A stretch of DNA of 64,000 nt from Triops longicaudatus (GCA_022885665.1 JAGQDJ010000023.1:806001-870000); one strand, 5' to 3'. Counted from the first letter of the stretch, positions 36,592 to 50,500 are shown. Numbers and translations: made by a program. Notes: generated from the letters alone by a model not told the origin.

Positions 36592-38228
36592 ATGGTTTTG
36601 CCGGTGTCTGGGAATACATATATTCCCAAAATGTTTGGTGCATATTTTGAATTTTTTGGGTCTGACAATGCAAAATGGTTGTGCTGTTTAGTTTTAGGTG
36701 GTTGTGGTTTTCTAGTCTACTATTTTGTCGAGGTTGCCCAGGTTGGTATCCTGACCTTTTTTTTTTATTCATTCTTCAAACTAATTTCTTCAGTTACATT
36801 GGTACTAAACTTGCTATTCCTTTCCTAAGAAACCTCTTCTAGCTTGTCAAAAAGGGACGTGGAGTGACATACTTATAGGAAACATTCCGGTACTCAATCG
36901 TCCGTTCTGGCCAACTGTATGGGCTTTCGAAGGACGTATGCAAACGATATTGGCAAGTCTAGTCCGTTCCACATTGCCTGATCTTTCGTATAAAAGGTAT
37001 GTTTGACACTTGCCGGTTGCTCGTTGAAACCCACCCCTTGTACTAATTTCCTTTTAACAGGGAAGTTCTGCCCTTAAAAGACGGAGGACTTGTTAGTCTA
37101 GACTGGCGATCTCAACCTGGAGCTAACGATGCACATTCCCCTTTAGTAGTTTGCCTGCCGGGTTTGACTGGCCATAGTCAATCAGATTACATTAAAGCAC
37201 TGATTCTTACAGCCGAAGAAGTTGGTAGTCATTGTGTTGTGTTCAACTACAGGGGAAGAGGCGGAGTTGCGCTTAAGGTAATCCGTAACTAATAGGCTGT
37301 ACTTTTATTTTCTGAAAATAATTTTCTCTTTAAAGACACCAAGAACTTACTGCGGAGCAAACAGCGAAGATTTCGTGTCTGTTCTCGAGCATATTAGAAA
37401 AAAGTACCCTGAAGCACCATTGATAGCAGTTGGCGTGTCACTCGGAGGGTAATAATATCTTTGAACTTATTTGAATTTGTATATCTAGTTATATTCATTC
37501 TCCATAGTATGATACTGGGTAATTACCTGACATCTCAGAGCTCACATGCCAGCAATCATTTATTGAGCGCTATGCTTATTTCCGCTCCGTGGGATGTATT
37601 TAAAGGAACCAAGAGCTTGGAAAAGCCATTTTTGAACCTTATGCTCAATAAGCATCTTGCAAAATGCTTAGTCGATTCTGTCATTGAGTATGTTTAGTGT
37701 AACTTGAGTTCGAGCACCATGATATCGACCATGAAATCTTGCACTGTAGATTACGAAGTCATTTGGAGCACGTGCCGTGGGAGCTAGACTTTTCTCTCGT
37801 GTTGCAAAGCCGAACTATTCGGGAATTTGATACTCACTTCACTGCCAAACAATTCGGATTTCCTTCACTTGAAGCATATTACAAAGCTGCATGCCTTCAT
37901 GATAAAGTACACCAAATTACGGTTCCTACACTTTGCTTAGCTGCTGCTGATGACCCGTTTCAGCCCAAAGCAGGTAAAACTTCATTGCCTTTAATGCCCT
38001 GTAATATTTTTGTCGTTAGGTATCCCTATTGACGAAGCTTTTAAATCGTCTCGCGTTGCCATCGTTGTTACCGCAGCTGGTGGTCATATTGGATTTATGG
38101 AAGGCTTGTTCCCGTCTAAGAAACACTACTCCGACCATTTATTTGGCCAGTATCTTAAAGCCGTTTTGACAAATAAGAATTTGTTAGAAGATATGCTTAA
38201 AACCGGTGTCGTCACAACTGAAATTTGA
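36592..38228 (+). CDS. ABHD3: Alpha/beta hydrolase, ABHD1/ABHD3 family
   Basis: Seven exons: 36592-36741, 36830-36996, 37061-37277, 37336-37448, 37508-37687, 37750-37973, 38020-38228 (419 aa; human ABHD3 409). ABHD3 is a membrane-anchored phospholipase acting on medium-chain and oxidised phosphatidylcholines; the family also includes ABHD1 and ABHD2. An N-terminal hydrophobic segment (WLCCLVLGGCGFLVYYFVE, about 30-48) fits a single anchor. Then PTVWAFEGRMQTIL, LPGLTGHSQSDYI (oxyanion region), VVFNYRGRGGV, and the nucleophile elbow GVSLGG with Ser near 213, the Asp in AADDPF near 343 and the His in GGHIGFMEG near 373: a complete catalytic triad. The first ATG in the open frame was taken as start, giving a length close to human. 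Confidence 0.92.
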
Positions 38229-40639
38229 TTCCTGAAAAATCGAATTTCTAATTAAATGCGATAAGCTTACTACGATCAAAGCAAATTGAAGATTTTTTGC
38301 GCGTAGAATTCTGTAGTTGTAGTAACATACTAGCTACTCTAGTCGTGGATGAATTTTAGTCAATTGTGTACCTTAAGTTTTTCGTATTTGTTATTTGTTT
38401 TCGCAATTAATTAACTAATAGTCTTGGTCACTGCCGGTGCTGTCAGTATTAGCTTTTATTTAATGCAGGAATTCCTTTACCCATTCCTTGTTTATAGTTA
38501 AAACAATGATGCAGTGATATGCAGACACCGCAATAAAATTTCTTCTTAGCTTTAATGTTTGGTATTTCTAGTAACTTGAAAAGTTCAACCTTAAACGCAA
38601 AAAATTCTGTTAAATAGTTGTTTTTCAAAGGAGAAGTAACGGTTTTATTGAGGTACCTGGGTTCGTTTAGTGGAAAAACCTACGTCAACTCTACGTGCAT
38701 TCGAACAATTTTCGACGATCTTTTTTAAATAAGCCTTTCTTTTAGCCCTTGTCGGCCAAAATGCATTTTTTACGTTTAGAAATGGCTTTTGAGTGTTATT
38801 AGAGCAGTTTGGTTGAATGTCCTGTTTACTGTGTAATTATGAACTGTAACCGGTCTGCTACGTCTAATCTTCCAACTTGTGTGATTTAATTAATGTGAAC
38901 ATTGTGGAATTCCTGTCATACTCTCCTAACCGGTTATCCTATTGTTCAAATAAGGCGCTGTACCGATGTGAACTGCAACGTGGCGCTCCAAAGCGGTCAT
39001 TTCTCTAAACCACGTCGTCCACTTTCCTATTTACACGTCCTCCGCGTGCTCGTGGTAGAGTAGCGGAACTGTCTGATACCTCCTTTGGCAGCATTTGCAT
39101 CAGTCTTAGGGTGTTACCCTCTGTAGGAAGATGTGTGTTTAGTCTCTCTAGTTTCTTTTGATTTTTATTAATTTGGTGTAAATTTAACTATGAAGTACAC
39201 AGTTTCACGTGAATAAGCTCACGTAACATCTCCGTGAGCCTACGGTGAGGGTGTCGACCGACAGGGCATTTTAGCGTTGCAAAGTAAAGCTTAGCTGCCT
39301 AACATTCTGGACCACTTAAGTTTGTAGCGATTATCTCCGCTGCTGAGAGCCGTCTATATTATACTTCCGGAGGTAATTTCACGATAAGCATGCGACATGG
39401 CTTCGGAGGCATTAATTATTTTTTCTCATAATATGAAGACATTTTCGAGGGTTTTCTGAAATTATTTACATAAGGGTAGTACATTTGCAAAGGATTATCT
39501 ATTTTTATTTCTTTTTTATTGCCTTTCTAAAATATTTAACAACTTTAACTTCAAAATCCAAGCTAATTAAAGTAAGCGCATTTCGTCGTTGCGCTTGCCG
39601 ACCTCCTTTTTGTCCTACCTTGTGGGGCTGGGTTTCAAAAGTGTTTGAAACGATGGCGTCATACGTGCTGATGCGAAGGTCTCCTAGCTTGCGATCAGCG
39701 AAGGCGAGGGGCCCCATTTTTGACGTCAGCAAGTCCCTCCTTTTGATTGCAGCAGCCGGAACAGCAAACGAGTTGAGCCCAAGTCGTGATGCAACACCAA
39801 GGCAACAACGAAAGGTCTTCTTGCTGCGCGAAAGGCACCCATTTCGTAGTAAATGACAGACACGGCTCTGCACGTTAAGGTAGCTAAACTTCCGAAACTG
39901 TTGTGCAACTCTAATATAAAGCCTAAATTCCGGTCTGAAACATGATGGCCTGTTAAATCCAGTCGTTACTGTTTCACATCTCGCTCGTGTATCTTGATAC
40001 CCGTCATACTCGCCTTAGTGGAGTCGTTATACTCAGGTGCTACTGAACGATGCGACTCCGTCCTTAGTAAGGCGAACGTGCCGACGTGCAGCAAGCCGAG
40101 TTTTCGTGGGCTGACTAGCCCTTGTTTACTTCGTGTCGAAATTCCCGGTTTGTGGTCTGGTATGTGCAATACTAGACGGCAATCGGGGTAGGGGCCCTTG
40201 GGAGTAGGGAATGCCCGTGTTGCGCGTCGAGCAGTATTTCATGAATTGATGCCCGTAAGACATCATTACGTCTTCGCCGAGTGCAGTGCGGTCGCAACGC
40301 AACTCAGTCGCGTTCGAGCTCTTCGTTCTAGAATAGCAGTATAGACCCTCAGTTACTATTTATCGAACATAGTATAACAGTTATACGTATGTAAGCTTAA
40401 AGGCCTCCGAAGCCCATTCGTGTTGTAGTGGCTGTGTACGTCGCCAGTGTGAACTGTATTTTAACATTGTGTTTCAATTCGCAGACCTCAAGTGCATCAT
40501 CAGCGACCTACCGGTTAAAAGAGCTCGAAGGAAATTATCCCTCTTGTTTTTCTTAAAAAGAAGCTAGCAGCTTATAGCCGCACGTGTTCCAATTTACTCT
40601 TCGTGGCAGCTGAACGCACTTTCGTTTCAGACGATTACT
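38229..40639. other. Spacer and probable Tribbles promoter/leader
   Basis: No protein-coding gene recognised. Overlapping frames on both strands at about 39485-39870 have no known domain. A good splice acceptor (CGTTTCAG) sits 9 bases before the Tribbles start codon at 40640, so at least one noncoding leader exon must lie in this stretch. Confidence 0.5.
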
Positions 40640-43600
40640 ATGCAAAGAAGACCGATGCTTACGCTAACCCTTCCCAAGGGTATCCAATCCCCTATATTTT
40701 CGTCGTCCTCATCCTCACCGCCCGCGTCTTACACATCATCTCCTGATCACTCTCGATCACCACCAGTTTCCGATAGCAGCAGTCATACCGTTGATAACGG
40801 TAATAGGGTTAATTATCCTAAAGCATACCACGTTCAGAGAGACTCTCCGTGCAACTCCGTCGATAACCCTTTGAGCGCGAACCCCAACAATGGAACTTCC
40901 TCCACGCCATCCAGTCCCGAAGGATTGTTGCCGTTGTCACCTCCCATTCTGTCCTCTAATGCTGGAAGCAAGTAAGAAATCCTTTCTCACTCTTTGTCAT
41001 TCTCGCCTTGTTTGGTTCGAATTTTTGCTGTTTTGTATCAGACAAACGTCCTAGTTTGCTTATCACCGTTAGAGAACTCTGCAGATTAGGGGAAGAGAGG
41101 GAAGAAGGAGACAGCGAGGTATGTCGTTGGGAAAGGGATTTGGTAAATTTTCGAAAATGTCAGGAAATGTTGCAATCTGAGCCATAGGGATGGAAACGGC
41201 GAAGCGAGGGCTGAAGTAGAGACATGTAGACAGGAAGCTACCCCGGTAGGGAGACCTACGTGCTTTTCCGCATGGAAGTTGGAGGCTGCTACCCTCCGCT
41301 TAACATAGGCCTACCTGAAAATCAACAGCGAGGGAGAGAAAGCTAAATTTAGAAAATGATTTAATTTACAGACATGAATGGAAAGCTGCTTTTAACCATG
41401 AGGAAGTGACCAGAGTTTAGCGCATTCCAGGATATGACGGTTGCAGTTGTTTACTAGCCAGCGATGTCGAAGTTTCTTCTTTCCGCTTGTTTGTGTCGCA
41501 ATCTAGAAAATAGACAAAATTCCATCGCGGCATTTCCCCCATTGTGTGGACTGTAGCCATGAAACCAGCTGCGTGATGGCGAAATTCCTTTTTTTTTTTA
41601 TCTATATGTCTTTTCGACGCACGGAAGGAACAAAGCTACAGCACTTTCAACAGATATTTACGTGTGCATCAAACTAGTATAATCGCTCTGAAATTAAAGT
41701 GCAGTAATCGATCTAATCTGTAGAGACGCTCCACAGTGAATTTGCTTGTAGTTTCTGGCAGCCGGAAGTTGGAGCTTACTTACGTTTCATTAATCCTCTG
41801 CAAGAAAGTCTTGAGGTTTCGTACGCTGTTAGTACGTTACACTTAAGATTGGATTCGTCTTGTTAGGTGGTATTATTTACCGTTCGTTTGGCAATTCAAG
41901 GTGTTACATATTGCTTTGCACATTTCTATGAACGTGAATGTTCTGCAGTGGCCACAATTCCTTTAGTGTGGTGGTTTCGCAATTTCCTTAGCTTACGTGG
42001 CACTTGCATACAACTGCATATTTACAAAGTCATTTGGGTTACGCAATCCCTTGGAAACAGCTGGCATTTGCAAGCGGGTTGCTTTCAGGTTTAACAGAAT
42101 AGGATCTCTGTTGTGCAACGCACAGATACGGAGGCCTAGGTTTTCATTGTCCTTTAGACTAAAGGACACTGTCGGTCGCCAAATCCCTCGTAGTCTAGAT
42201 AGGAATTGTTAGTTGTCCTCGTTCTCCTTTTTTGTCCGTTTGTCTTGATAATTGAGGTCATTGGCATTAAATGGTATTAGCTAAGATTGGAACCCAAGCA
42301 AAGGTAGATGAAAGGGTAGTAACAGTTGTTTTACTTGTTTACTAGGTGCCAGCAACCCTACGCAGCGGAACCGTGTCTCCTCTTAGCTGATCGCTATCTT
42401 CTACTAGAACCACTGGAAGGAAACACCTTAAGAAAATGTATTGACACGTATACCAAAGAAGACCTAGCATGCAAAGTAAGTTGCGGCATTGTGTCTCAAA
42501 TATTGTAACGACTCATGTCCGTCAGACGCGGGCGGGACTTCCCCGCCGAGTGTATTTTCCCCTAATGACGTGTGCTGTGTGACGAATAGGTTTTCGTTGT
42601 AAAAATCTTACTCCCGAGTTCTATTTTGAGTGCGTCTGCAAAGACTAACCCTTCCCCACTTTGCCGTGTGCACGTATTTAATTCCCTATTTATACTCAAC
42701 ATTTAATAACGCCTTGGTCGTCTCGTGTACAGATCGTAAAGACGGGCAGTGAAGCCTCCGCGTTGGTAGACGCCCACCAGCGGCTTATCGAGTGCCCGCA
42801 GGTGACCAAGATCCGGGAGGTCATCTTCACTCCTACTTTAACCTATGTGCTGTTTCCGAAGTCGTTCGGCGACCTACACAGTCACGTGCGGGAGCAACGA
42901 AGACTGCGAGAAACGGAAGCACGGCACCTTTTCCGGCAAATTGTCATAGCTGTTGCCAGCTGCCATGCAAACGGGGTTGTCCTAGCTGATCTCAAGCTGC
43001 GAAGGTTCGTCTTCGCAGACGAAGAAAAGTAAGTCGATTTAAAAAGCCCAGCTGGGAATTTTCCCGCGCCTCTGTTTCCCGGTTTCGTGACATTCGATTT
43101 CATAGAAGAGAAAGGTTAGGCCGGTAATGCGTAGGAGAGGAGTCGAAACTTGTTCGATGTAGCTTTTTCAGGTCGAAGAGTTACGTACGTGTTCGAAATG
43201 GGAATGTTAGTCATGGCACCTCGCGATTCGAAACTCTGGACTTGTTTCTCGTTTGCAAGTCAGATCTTTCGTGTCCTTCAGCGGGTAGCTGTCTGGAACC
43301 CTTGCCATTGATTAGAAGAATCTGATCTCACTGCGTGCAACAGTTCAGGCACTGTAAAGCCTTACGTGCCCATGTTTGGGCACTTCCCATTCGGCGTGAG
43401 GCTTTTCTAGACTGTTGCTAACAGCCAAGAAGAAACACCGCACTCACTTAACTCGCCTGTTGGATGTTCGACTAATTCAGAGTGTAGCATCGTAGTGCAC
43501 GCTTATCTCTGCTGCCCGTTATCTCCAGTGCGAAAATAGTGCATATATCAGGTCTCCATTAGTGGAGTTTATGTTTACACTTGACATGGGTTAGTCGTAA

Positions 43601-45576
43601 CAGATGCTACGCACTTTACTGATTGCGCAACGTTGGCCGTCTAGAACTTAAAATAGGAATCTTTCGTCATCATCCCGTTTTAAAACAAACTGGATGCAAC
43701 GTGCAGCAAAGCGTTATACGTCTCGTATTAGTAGATTATTACTGAACTTGAAATAAATTAGTACAAAGTAATACAAATATAAAAAGCGGAACTAATGACA
43801 GCGTTTCATTATTAGGAGTAATTTATCTGCATGCAAAAGAAACTGATATAATTTAGCTATGAATCATTGTATGATTAGACAACTACATTGTGTGGTTGTA
43901 GGCAAGAGTTAATGTGACTAACGCAATAGTTTTATATAGAAGCGTAGTTTCGTAGTCGTTTCAAGTTCCGTGACTTGACAAAGTGCCATGGGGTTACTTG
44001 AACCATAACTAGCTACGGTTGTTTTGGTTTATTTCAAAGTAACCGGTATTATCGCTGTGTTCGCCGGGTATGATTGAACCGACGGCCAAAAACCTATATC
44101 CCGAAGGCGTACCAAGTGCAGGAATCGTACTTCAAACTACGTGCTTCGCAAAATCACAAGGATGTTACATCATGTCAGGAGAGTAAATATTTTTTTTTTC
44201 ATTGCATTGTTTTCTTGTTTGGTGAACACGGGTGCAATCGTGCAAATATGAAATACATTTGGGTATTCTACCTGGATAATAATAAAGGGCCGGGAAAATG
44301 CAAATATTACGCAAGTATACGTTGAACGTGGTTGCGGCACGTCGCAACAGCATAATGCCGTGACTTCTTCCCCAGCAAAATGAGGTCTCTGGTCGTAATA
44401 ATGCACGTTTGAACTCAGTTTTTATAATTAACGCCAGTTGATCATCACGGAACGCGTGCGTCACTCGTTTCTCGAACAAGTTGGAGGCCTTCGGCCCGGA
44501 TCAATTCTCAAGGTCTGTGCCTACAGTCGTAGTAAAGGACGAAAAGGGGGAACGAGGGATAACAAATGAGAAAAAAAGGGCTCCAAGGTCCTCTTTTTAT
44601 ACTATAAAATGGCGTCTCGATTGAGAAATTTTGAAGGAGCTATAACGAACGGTGAAGCAACGCGTGACTTTTCCCAGCCTGTTCAGCCATTGATAAATTT
44701 TTCAGTGCCAAGAGTTACACCAGTGAAGGTATTGTACTAGGTTTTATCAGACTGGCTGTAAGCGAACAACTTTCCTTTGGCATCGTTACAAGTCGTTGAC
44801 GTTATGTGGTGTCTATAGGAAGCTGTTAGAGAAACTTTCGCAATTCTGCACGTTAAAGATTTTCCAAAGTCCTGTGCTCGCGGTTTAGCTTCCATGAGGC
44901 GTGGAATGTTGTTACTTTGACCCCAAAACCTCATTGAAACGTATTTTTTTTTCTATTTTTTTTAGAACCGTTTTACGTTTGGAATCCCTTGAGAATGCCG
45001 TTTTAATAGAAGATGGTGCATCTGATGCGACTGAATGGAAACGTCACGGTTATCCAGCGTATTTACCACCGGAAGTCCTCGGGTGCAGTAGAAGTCAAGG
45101 GTCTTTGTCAACACCTGCGTATTCAGGCAAATCGGCAGATATTTGGGCGGTGGGAATCATGCTTTATACCATGATGGTGGGAAGGTAATAGTTGAGAAAC
45201 TGTTAATTTTGAGGCTTGTGGAAGTAATTTTTTCATTGGATGGGCTTCTAGGTATCCATTCCATGATAACAGCCCATTGGGTTTGCTTAGCAAGATCTTG
45301 CGTGGACAATACGTTCTTCCAGATTTTCTGTCATCCAGAGCCAAGTGCATAATTCGCAATATGTTAAGGCGCAATCCTCAAGAAAGACTGTGTGCGGACG
45401 ATATTTTGTACCATCCCTGGTTTTTTGCCACTTTGCGGACAGAGAAAGCTGATCAATATCGGTCCAAAACGGACGCCACTCCCTCGCCAATTGTAGCTAC
45501 ACATGACCAAGTTGTGCCAGACCTGGAACCATTGAGGAAAAAGGCTAAAATTCCTGGGCCCCTGGACGAAGACTAG
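40640..45576 (+). CDS. trbl: Tribbles pseudokinase
   Basis: Five exons: 40640-40971, 42346-42475, 42733-43028, 44966-45184, 45252-45576 (433 aa). Tribbles proteins are kinase-like scaffolds that bring substrates to the COP1 ubiquitin ligase and restrain signalling. A Ser/Pro-rich N-terminus (1-110) is followed by the pseudokinase: YLLLEPLEGNT, DLACK with the VAIK-type lysine near 154, catalytic-loop remnant VVLADLKLRRF, and RLESLEN where active kinases have DFG, so metal binding should be lost. Then YPAYLPPEVL, YSGKSADIWAVGIMLYTMMV, PQERLCADDILYHPWF, and the C-terminal COP1-binding motif DQVVPDLEP near 411, which is the hallmark of the family. Introns 1 (1.4 kb) and 3 (1.9 kb) are far longer than the local norm. 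The MEK-binding tail seen in vertebrates is not clear here. Confidence 0.95.
44609..44920 (+). CDS. Possible two-exon gene nested in Tribbles intron 3
   Basis: Exon 44609-44728 (40 codons, starting MASRLRNFEGAITNGE) ends in a clean AAG|GTATTG donor. It joins in frame, across a 90-bp intron with TCTATAG acceptor, to 44819-44920, ending in a stop after LASMRRGMLLL (73 aa in total). TATACTATAAA directly precedes the ATG. I do not recognise the product. The C-terminal half (FAILHVKDFPKSCARGLASM) looks like ordinary globular protein and not low-complexity sequence. It lies on the same strand as Tribbles. It could also be an alternative Tribbles exon pair with its own stop, or chance. The evidence is splice-site quality and frame only. 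Confidence 0.3.
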
Positions 45577-47505
45577 GTACAAATGCAGAAGACATAAGTG
45601 ACATAAGTGTTGTATTCCCTCCCCCAACGTTTCCAGAAAAGAATTTAACAAATTGTTTCCCTGAGACAGCATCCTATTATGCAATATTTGTAAACGCAGG
45701 TCAGAAAATATGCCAGGTCATATTCTTTACGCTCGACACCCTGCCCACCCCAATTTGTTGTTTCACGTGAAAAGGCGTTGTACTATATGGTGTTATGTTT
45801 GACTGTACAGAAAATCATTCAAAAATTTACCGGATTATCTTCGTTGCCTGCATTTCGCTTATTTATGACATTTCCTATAAACGGACCGTAACTTGCTACA
45901 TATCATTAGTACATTGAGATGAATCTGAAGAATATTTAAATATTGATTTTTACTTTACGTAAAAAAATATAGGTAACGGGCCTTCTCTTACACGAAAGAA
46001 CTTCTTAAAGTTCCTTACGTGCACTGCAAATATGTTCTGAAAAACCTTACTTTAACAGGAAAATGCCAGGTACCACTGACTGCAATAGTCACGTAAGCCT
46101 AGATAACCGCGTGCATGGGAACATGCATTCATAAGCAAATCGGACGTAGGTTTTTCGGGACAGCTTCAAATTCAGAATGGTAGTTACTAAAATAGCAATT
46201 GCATAACTCTTAATGAATATGTTTAAATAGCCCGTACACGTGTGTGCGATATCGCTTTCTCGTTACTGCTCTCTTAGGGGACTCGATATTTAGCAAAATT
46301 TTCAATAGCAATCCGCATTTGCAAGCCAGATGGTGTTTCAATCCTGACGAAAAACGTCACAATATAATAAGAATATTTAAAGGTTCTTACTTAGGAATTG
46401 CTAATATCAAGTGTAAATAGAATTGCACAAAGTTTGACTTTCGTATAACTTACAATTCCGAGCGCTTAAGCCATTTTAAATTGTAAAACTACCAGGATAA
46501 ACAAATGAAACTAATCACGAGAATCTAATAGTCTTCGTACATACATTTGTCGGCATTAAAAGTTAAAAAGATATCAAATATATAAAAAAGATCCCAAGAC
46601 TGCTTAAAATAATGAGTGAGCTTTTACTTCACTTTACATTAATTATGCACTACTAAATCCACAATACCTTTATCTATGCAAAGTGCAGGGCGATAACTAT
46701 GGAAAAATGTTATTGGTAAAAGTTTGTCTACAGTCGGATCGAAATAATTCGGTTACCTCTTACTTTTGAAGCATTTAAATTAGTTCATATGGCTTAATAA
46801 AGCAGTGTAATTTGCTATACAATATTTTGCATATGTGTTAACGAAACAGTTCAAACGAGACGGCAAAGCTTTTAAACTTGGCGCCTTCCTTGTTCGCTGG
46901 CTACGAGAAGCTGATCCGCGGTTACAAAGCCGATTTGCTCTCAGGCGCCTAAGGGTGGCAAGCGACGCATCGATCTTCGCCGAATGCAGTAGTATCGTGG
47001 CGATATTTCGTTCCAATCATTATCATTTACTATCTACGATTTTGTGCTACGGGTCGATTTAACATTTAGGCGGGACGACTCAGATTTGTAAGTAAACATT
47101 TTTGCTGCATTTTGTATGAATGAACGTTAAAATATAAACTGTCTTGCGAAAGAAAGTTTCAGTGACTAACAAAGAAAATGGCGGGCACAATGTCATGCTT
47201 TTGGCGTAATGATATCCTTTTGATTACTGCGATTTCAAAGTAAGGAAATACACATTTTGCTTTGAAAGTGTTACCAAATACCTACTGTTCTACATAAGTA
47301 GTACTTCAAAATAAGATTTGTATGTCCTTTGCCTCTCGATAAACGTTGTTTTTAATAAACGATGTCCTTACTGAGGTCCTTAAGTTAGGTATAGTTAAAT
47401 GAGGCGATGGAGTTGTGTGCGAATAGATAATCGGATTTTGAATAAAAGTAAAGCCTTTTACGTTACGTCAGTTATACGTCCTTTTTTGTTGCAGAACTTA
47501 CAGCA
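45577..47505. other. Spacer between Tribbles and the ZBED-like gene
   Basis: Mostly AT-rich noncoding DNA. A more GC- and CpG-rich patch at about 46850-47020 is open in both directions for about 75 codons but has no recognisable domain; I take it as promoter or leader DNA of the next gene. A splice acceptor (TTGTTGCAG at 47486-47494) just before the next start codon implies an upstream noncoding exon. Confidence 0.45.
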
Positions 47506-50500
47506 ATGGATGAACACAGTGAAGAAAATTCCAACAACGAAATGGGGGGAGCAGAAGGGGAAACTGACGGAGATGGTGATGACGTACCCTACACGGTGGT
47601 AGTACAGATTCCAAATCCTTATGGAGAAGGCAATGGTGAGAATCTTGAAGGTAGGTGTGCGTTCATCTATCCAGTAGAAAAGCAATAAATTAATCGTGGT
47701 TCTGTCTTAGATCCTATTTACGTATTCAGTAGTAATGCTGGACAAGGAACAGACCAAGCTCGGATGAGCGAATTATACAGAGCTGTCACATCTGTCGAAG
47801 GACAAGACAACGGTAATGCCGATGAATCGAATCTCGAAGGTAATCTAGGTGTGTGACTTATTCCTTTCTTCGAATAAATTTTTTAATTATAAATGTCGGA
47901 TCACCTTGACTCATACGTTTGTCATTTGCGATCATATTTTGGGTGTTGAGTCTATGCTAGTCATTTGACACTTCCTCTCATGTTCACAGAAAGCAAACTA
48001 GTTAATTTCATCGCTCCCAATGTTGCGTATCGTATTACGTTTCTAACTAATTGGGTGGTCTGGTTTTCCAGAGTACGTCGTCTTGGACACCGAAGTCGAA
48101 GAAGGTGGCGAGGGTGATATGGTGGAACAAGAGGAGCAAGGTGAAGAAGAAGTGACGAACGCATCCATGTCTAGTTCCCAAAATATGACGGGAACTCCAG
48201 TCCGCATCATTACCCATCCACATGCGAAATCTCTTGTATGGAACCACTTCGGGTTCTTACCCATTGGTGATACGGATACACCAGATCGTCGGCGAACTGT
48301 TTGTAAACTTTGCTTACGAGAGTTGCCTTACTGTGGAAACACCACCAATCTTCAGTACCACCTTCAGCGCTATCACAAGTATGTCGTTTCGTCCTAGAGA
48401 GAGATAAGGCCGAATGTATAAGTTGTTTATTATAGAGGCGTGTTGCCGCCTGGCGTGCGAGAAATTAAAGTAGCTCGCAATCCACGACGGGTGTCGCGTT
48501 TACCGGCACCCTTGGGTGATCCGTCGAATGTCCTGTGTATTTCTCCAAATCCTGCTGACGCGCGCAGTCGGTCTAAACGCCGCGCTCCCGCTACTACCTC
48601 GACACCAACCCCGTCTGTGAATGAAAATGATTTATGGCACTGGCAAACTGTTCGTAAACAACAATTGACACAACTTCTGATGAAAGCGTTGGTTACGGAT
48701 TGCCTTCCTTTACAGGTAACGTTCTCACACATCATTATTGCATATTTCCGTATTTACCATTTCTCCGTGTTTCGTAATTTTTTTCTAATAGACTTTGGAA
48801 GGACCCGGTTTTCAGAGTTTGATCCACTTACTAGACCCTCAGTATGAAATTCCCACCCCCGCTGTTTGCCGTAGCACTCTGCTACCAACCATGTATAATG
48901 AAGAAAAACGGAAAGTGATGGCCAGCTTGCAAGGTGCGGAATGCTACGCTTTATCTCTGGACGTGTGGAGAGGTGGTGCGGGAGCCTGGGGCGGTTCTAC
49001 GCGATCAAAAGATTCAGATGTCACGTACGTAGGAGTGGCTGTTCATTACGTAGATCCCGCGTGGAATATTGATAACAGGTATATAGTGTACCAACAGGCG
49101 TTGCCATTTTGCGTACATTCGTTGTTAGTTCACGAGTATAATTATAGATACTTGGGTACACTTGAAGTTCCCTCAGGCCAGGATGCAGAAGAGTTTTCTC
49201 GCAATATTCAGCGACTTCTCAGCGAATGGCGATTGAACTTAAAGTGGTCGTTAACTGGTTGTACTGCCCCGGAGTTTTCCATTCTACCACATGGCATGTT
49301 GTCCTCCGCATTGGGTTGCCTACACCTTCCTCAAGTACCATGCTTGTTAGCAGCCTTGCAGTACGCTGCAAACAAGTGTCTCACGCAAGGGGACGTGGAA
49401 TTAAGTTTAACACGCCTGCGAGCGCTGCTTACCTCGATGGAATCTAGCTCCCAGTCTATGGTTTCCCTTCGTGGAAAAGTACACGAGAAGCTGACCGCCC
49501 ATAATCAGACCACGAGCTTGGTCTTCCACAAGTCAGCATCCTGGCCTCAGGTCTATCAACTTCTGGAAAAAATATACATTGTCCGCGAGTTGGTGGTAGG
49601 CACAGACGCACCGTATTTGTCGAACAAGGACCTGGGAACAGTAGAAGCACTCATTATGGTGTTACGGCCACTACAGGTTCAACATTTCTTGCTAATGTTT
49701 GCTTTTACTGTAATTCTGACATATTTTTGGTCCTATAGGAAGCTGCAGAGACGTTAAGTGGCGAATTGTACCCTTCCGTTTCGCTCGTATTACCTCTTCT
49801 ATACAAATTGACCAACGTAAACCTCGTCGAGGCAGCTGATGACAGCCACCTCCTGTCAGATTTGAAAAATGTAACAAGAACAGCCCTGCGGAACGTGTAC
49901 GAACGTGAAGAAGGCAGCAGCATCTTGAAAATGTCCATGTTTTTGGATCCTCGTCTCAAGCGTTTACCTTTCTTTTCTCCCTCTGAAAAATCTGAAGTAC
50001 ACGCACTTATCCGGAAGCAACTGAGCAAGGTAGTGTATATGGCGTCGTTTCCCTTATTTGTTTTCTAACAACCTTTACTTGTAAGCAGGTGGTGAAGAAG
50101 CAGAATCAAGGCGCTAACGGTTTGTCGCAGGTGAAAGGTTCCGGAATTTCGGTGAATCCTGCCAAAAAGCCGAAATTAGCTGCGTTGTTACACGACATAT
50201 TTGCTGACCCGGATCAAAGCGTCCGGGACAGCACGCCTGCACTTTCGATGCCAGATAACATTGCACAATCCGAACTGACTTGCTATGAAAACGAGGAAGC
50301 CGTAAGTCTGGAAGAATCCCAGCCGTTGCATTGGTGGAAAGCCCGTGAAGGCCAGTACAAATTTCTCTCCAAATTGGCCAAGCGTGTATTGTGCTTCTCG
50401 GCAGTGGCCACCCCTACCCGTCGGCTTATGACGTCAGAAGGAGCATCGTGGGCTGGCCGGAGAGGGGCATTGCCTTGCGAGGACGCCGAACATTTTCTTT

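Noticed and set aside
46780..47062. CpG-rich patch open on both strands upstream of the ZBED-like gene
   Set aside because: No recognisable domain in either direction; better explained as promoter or leader DNA.
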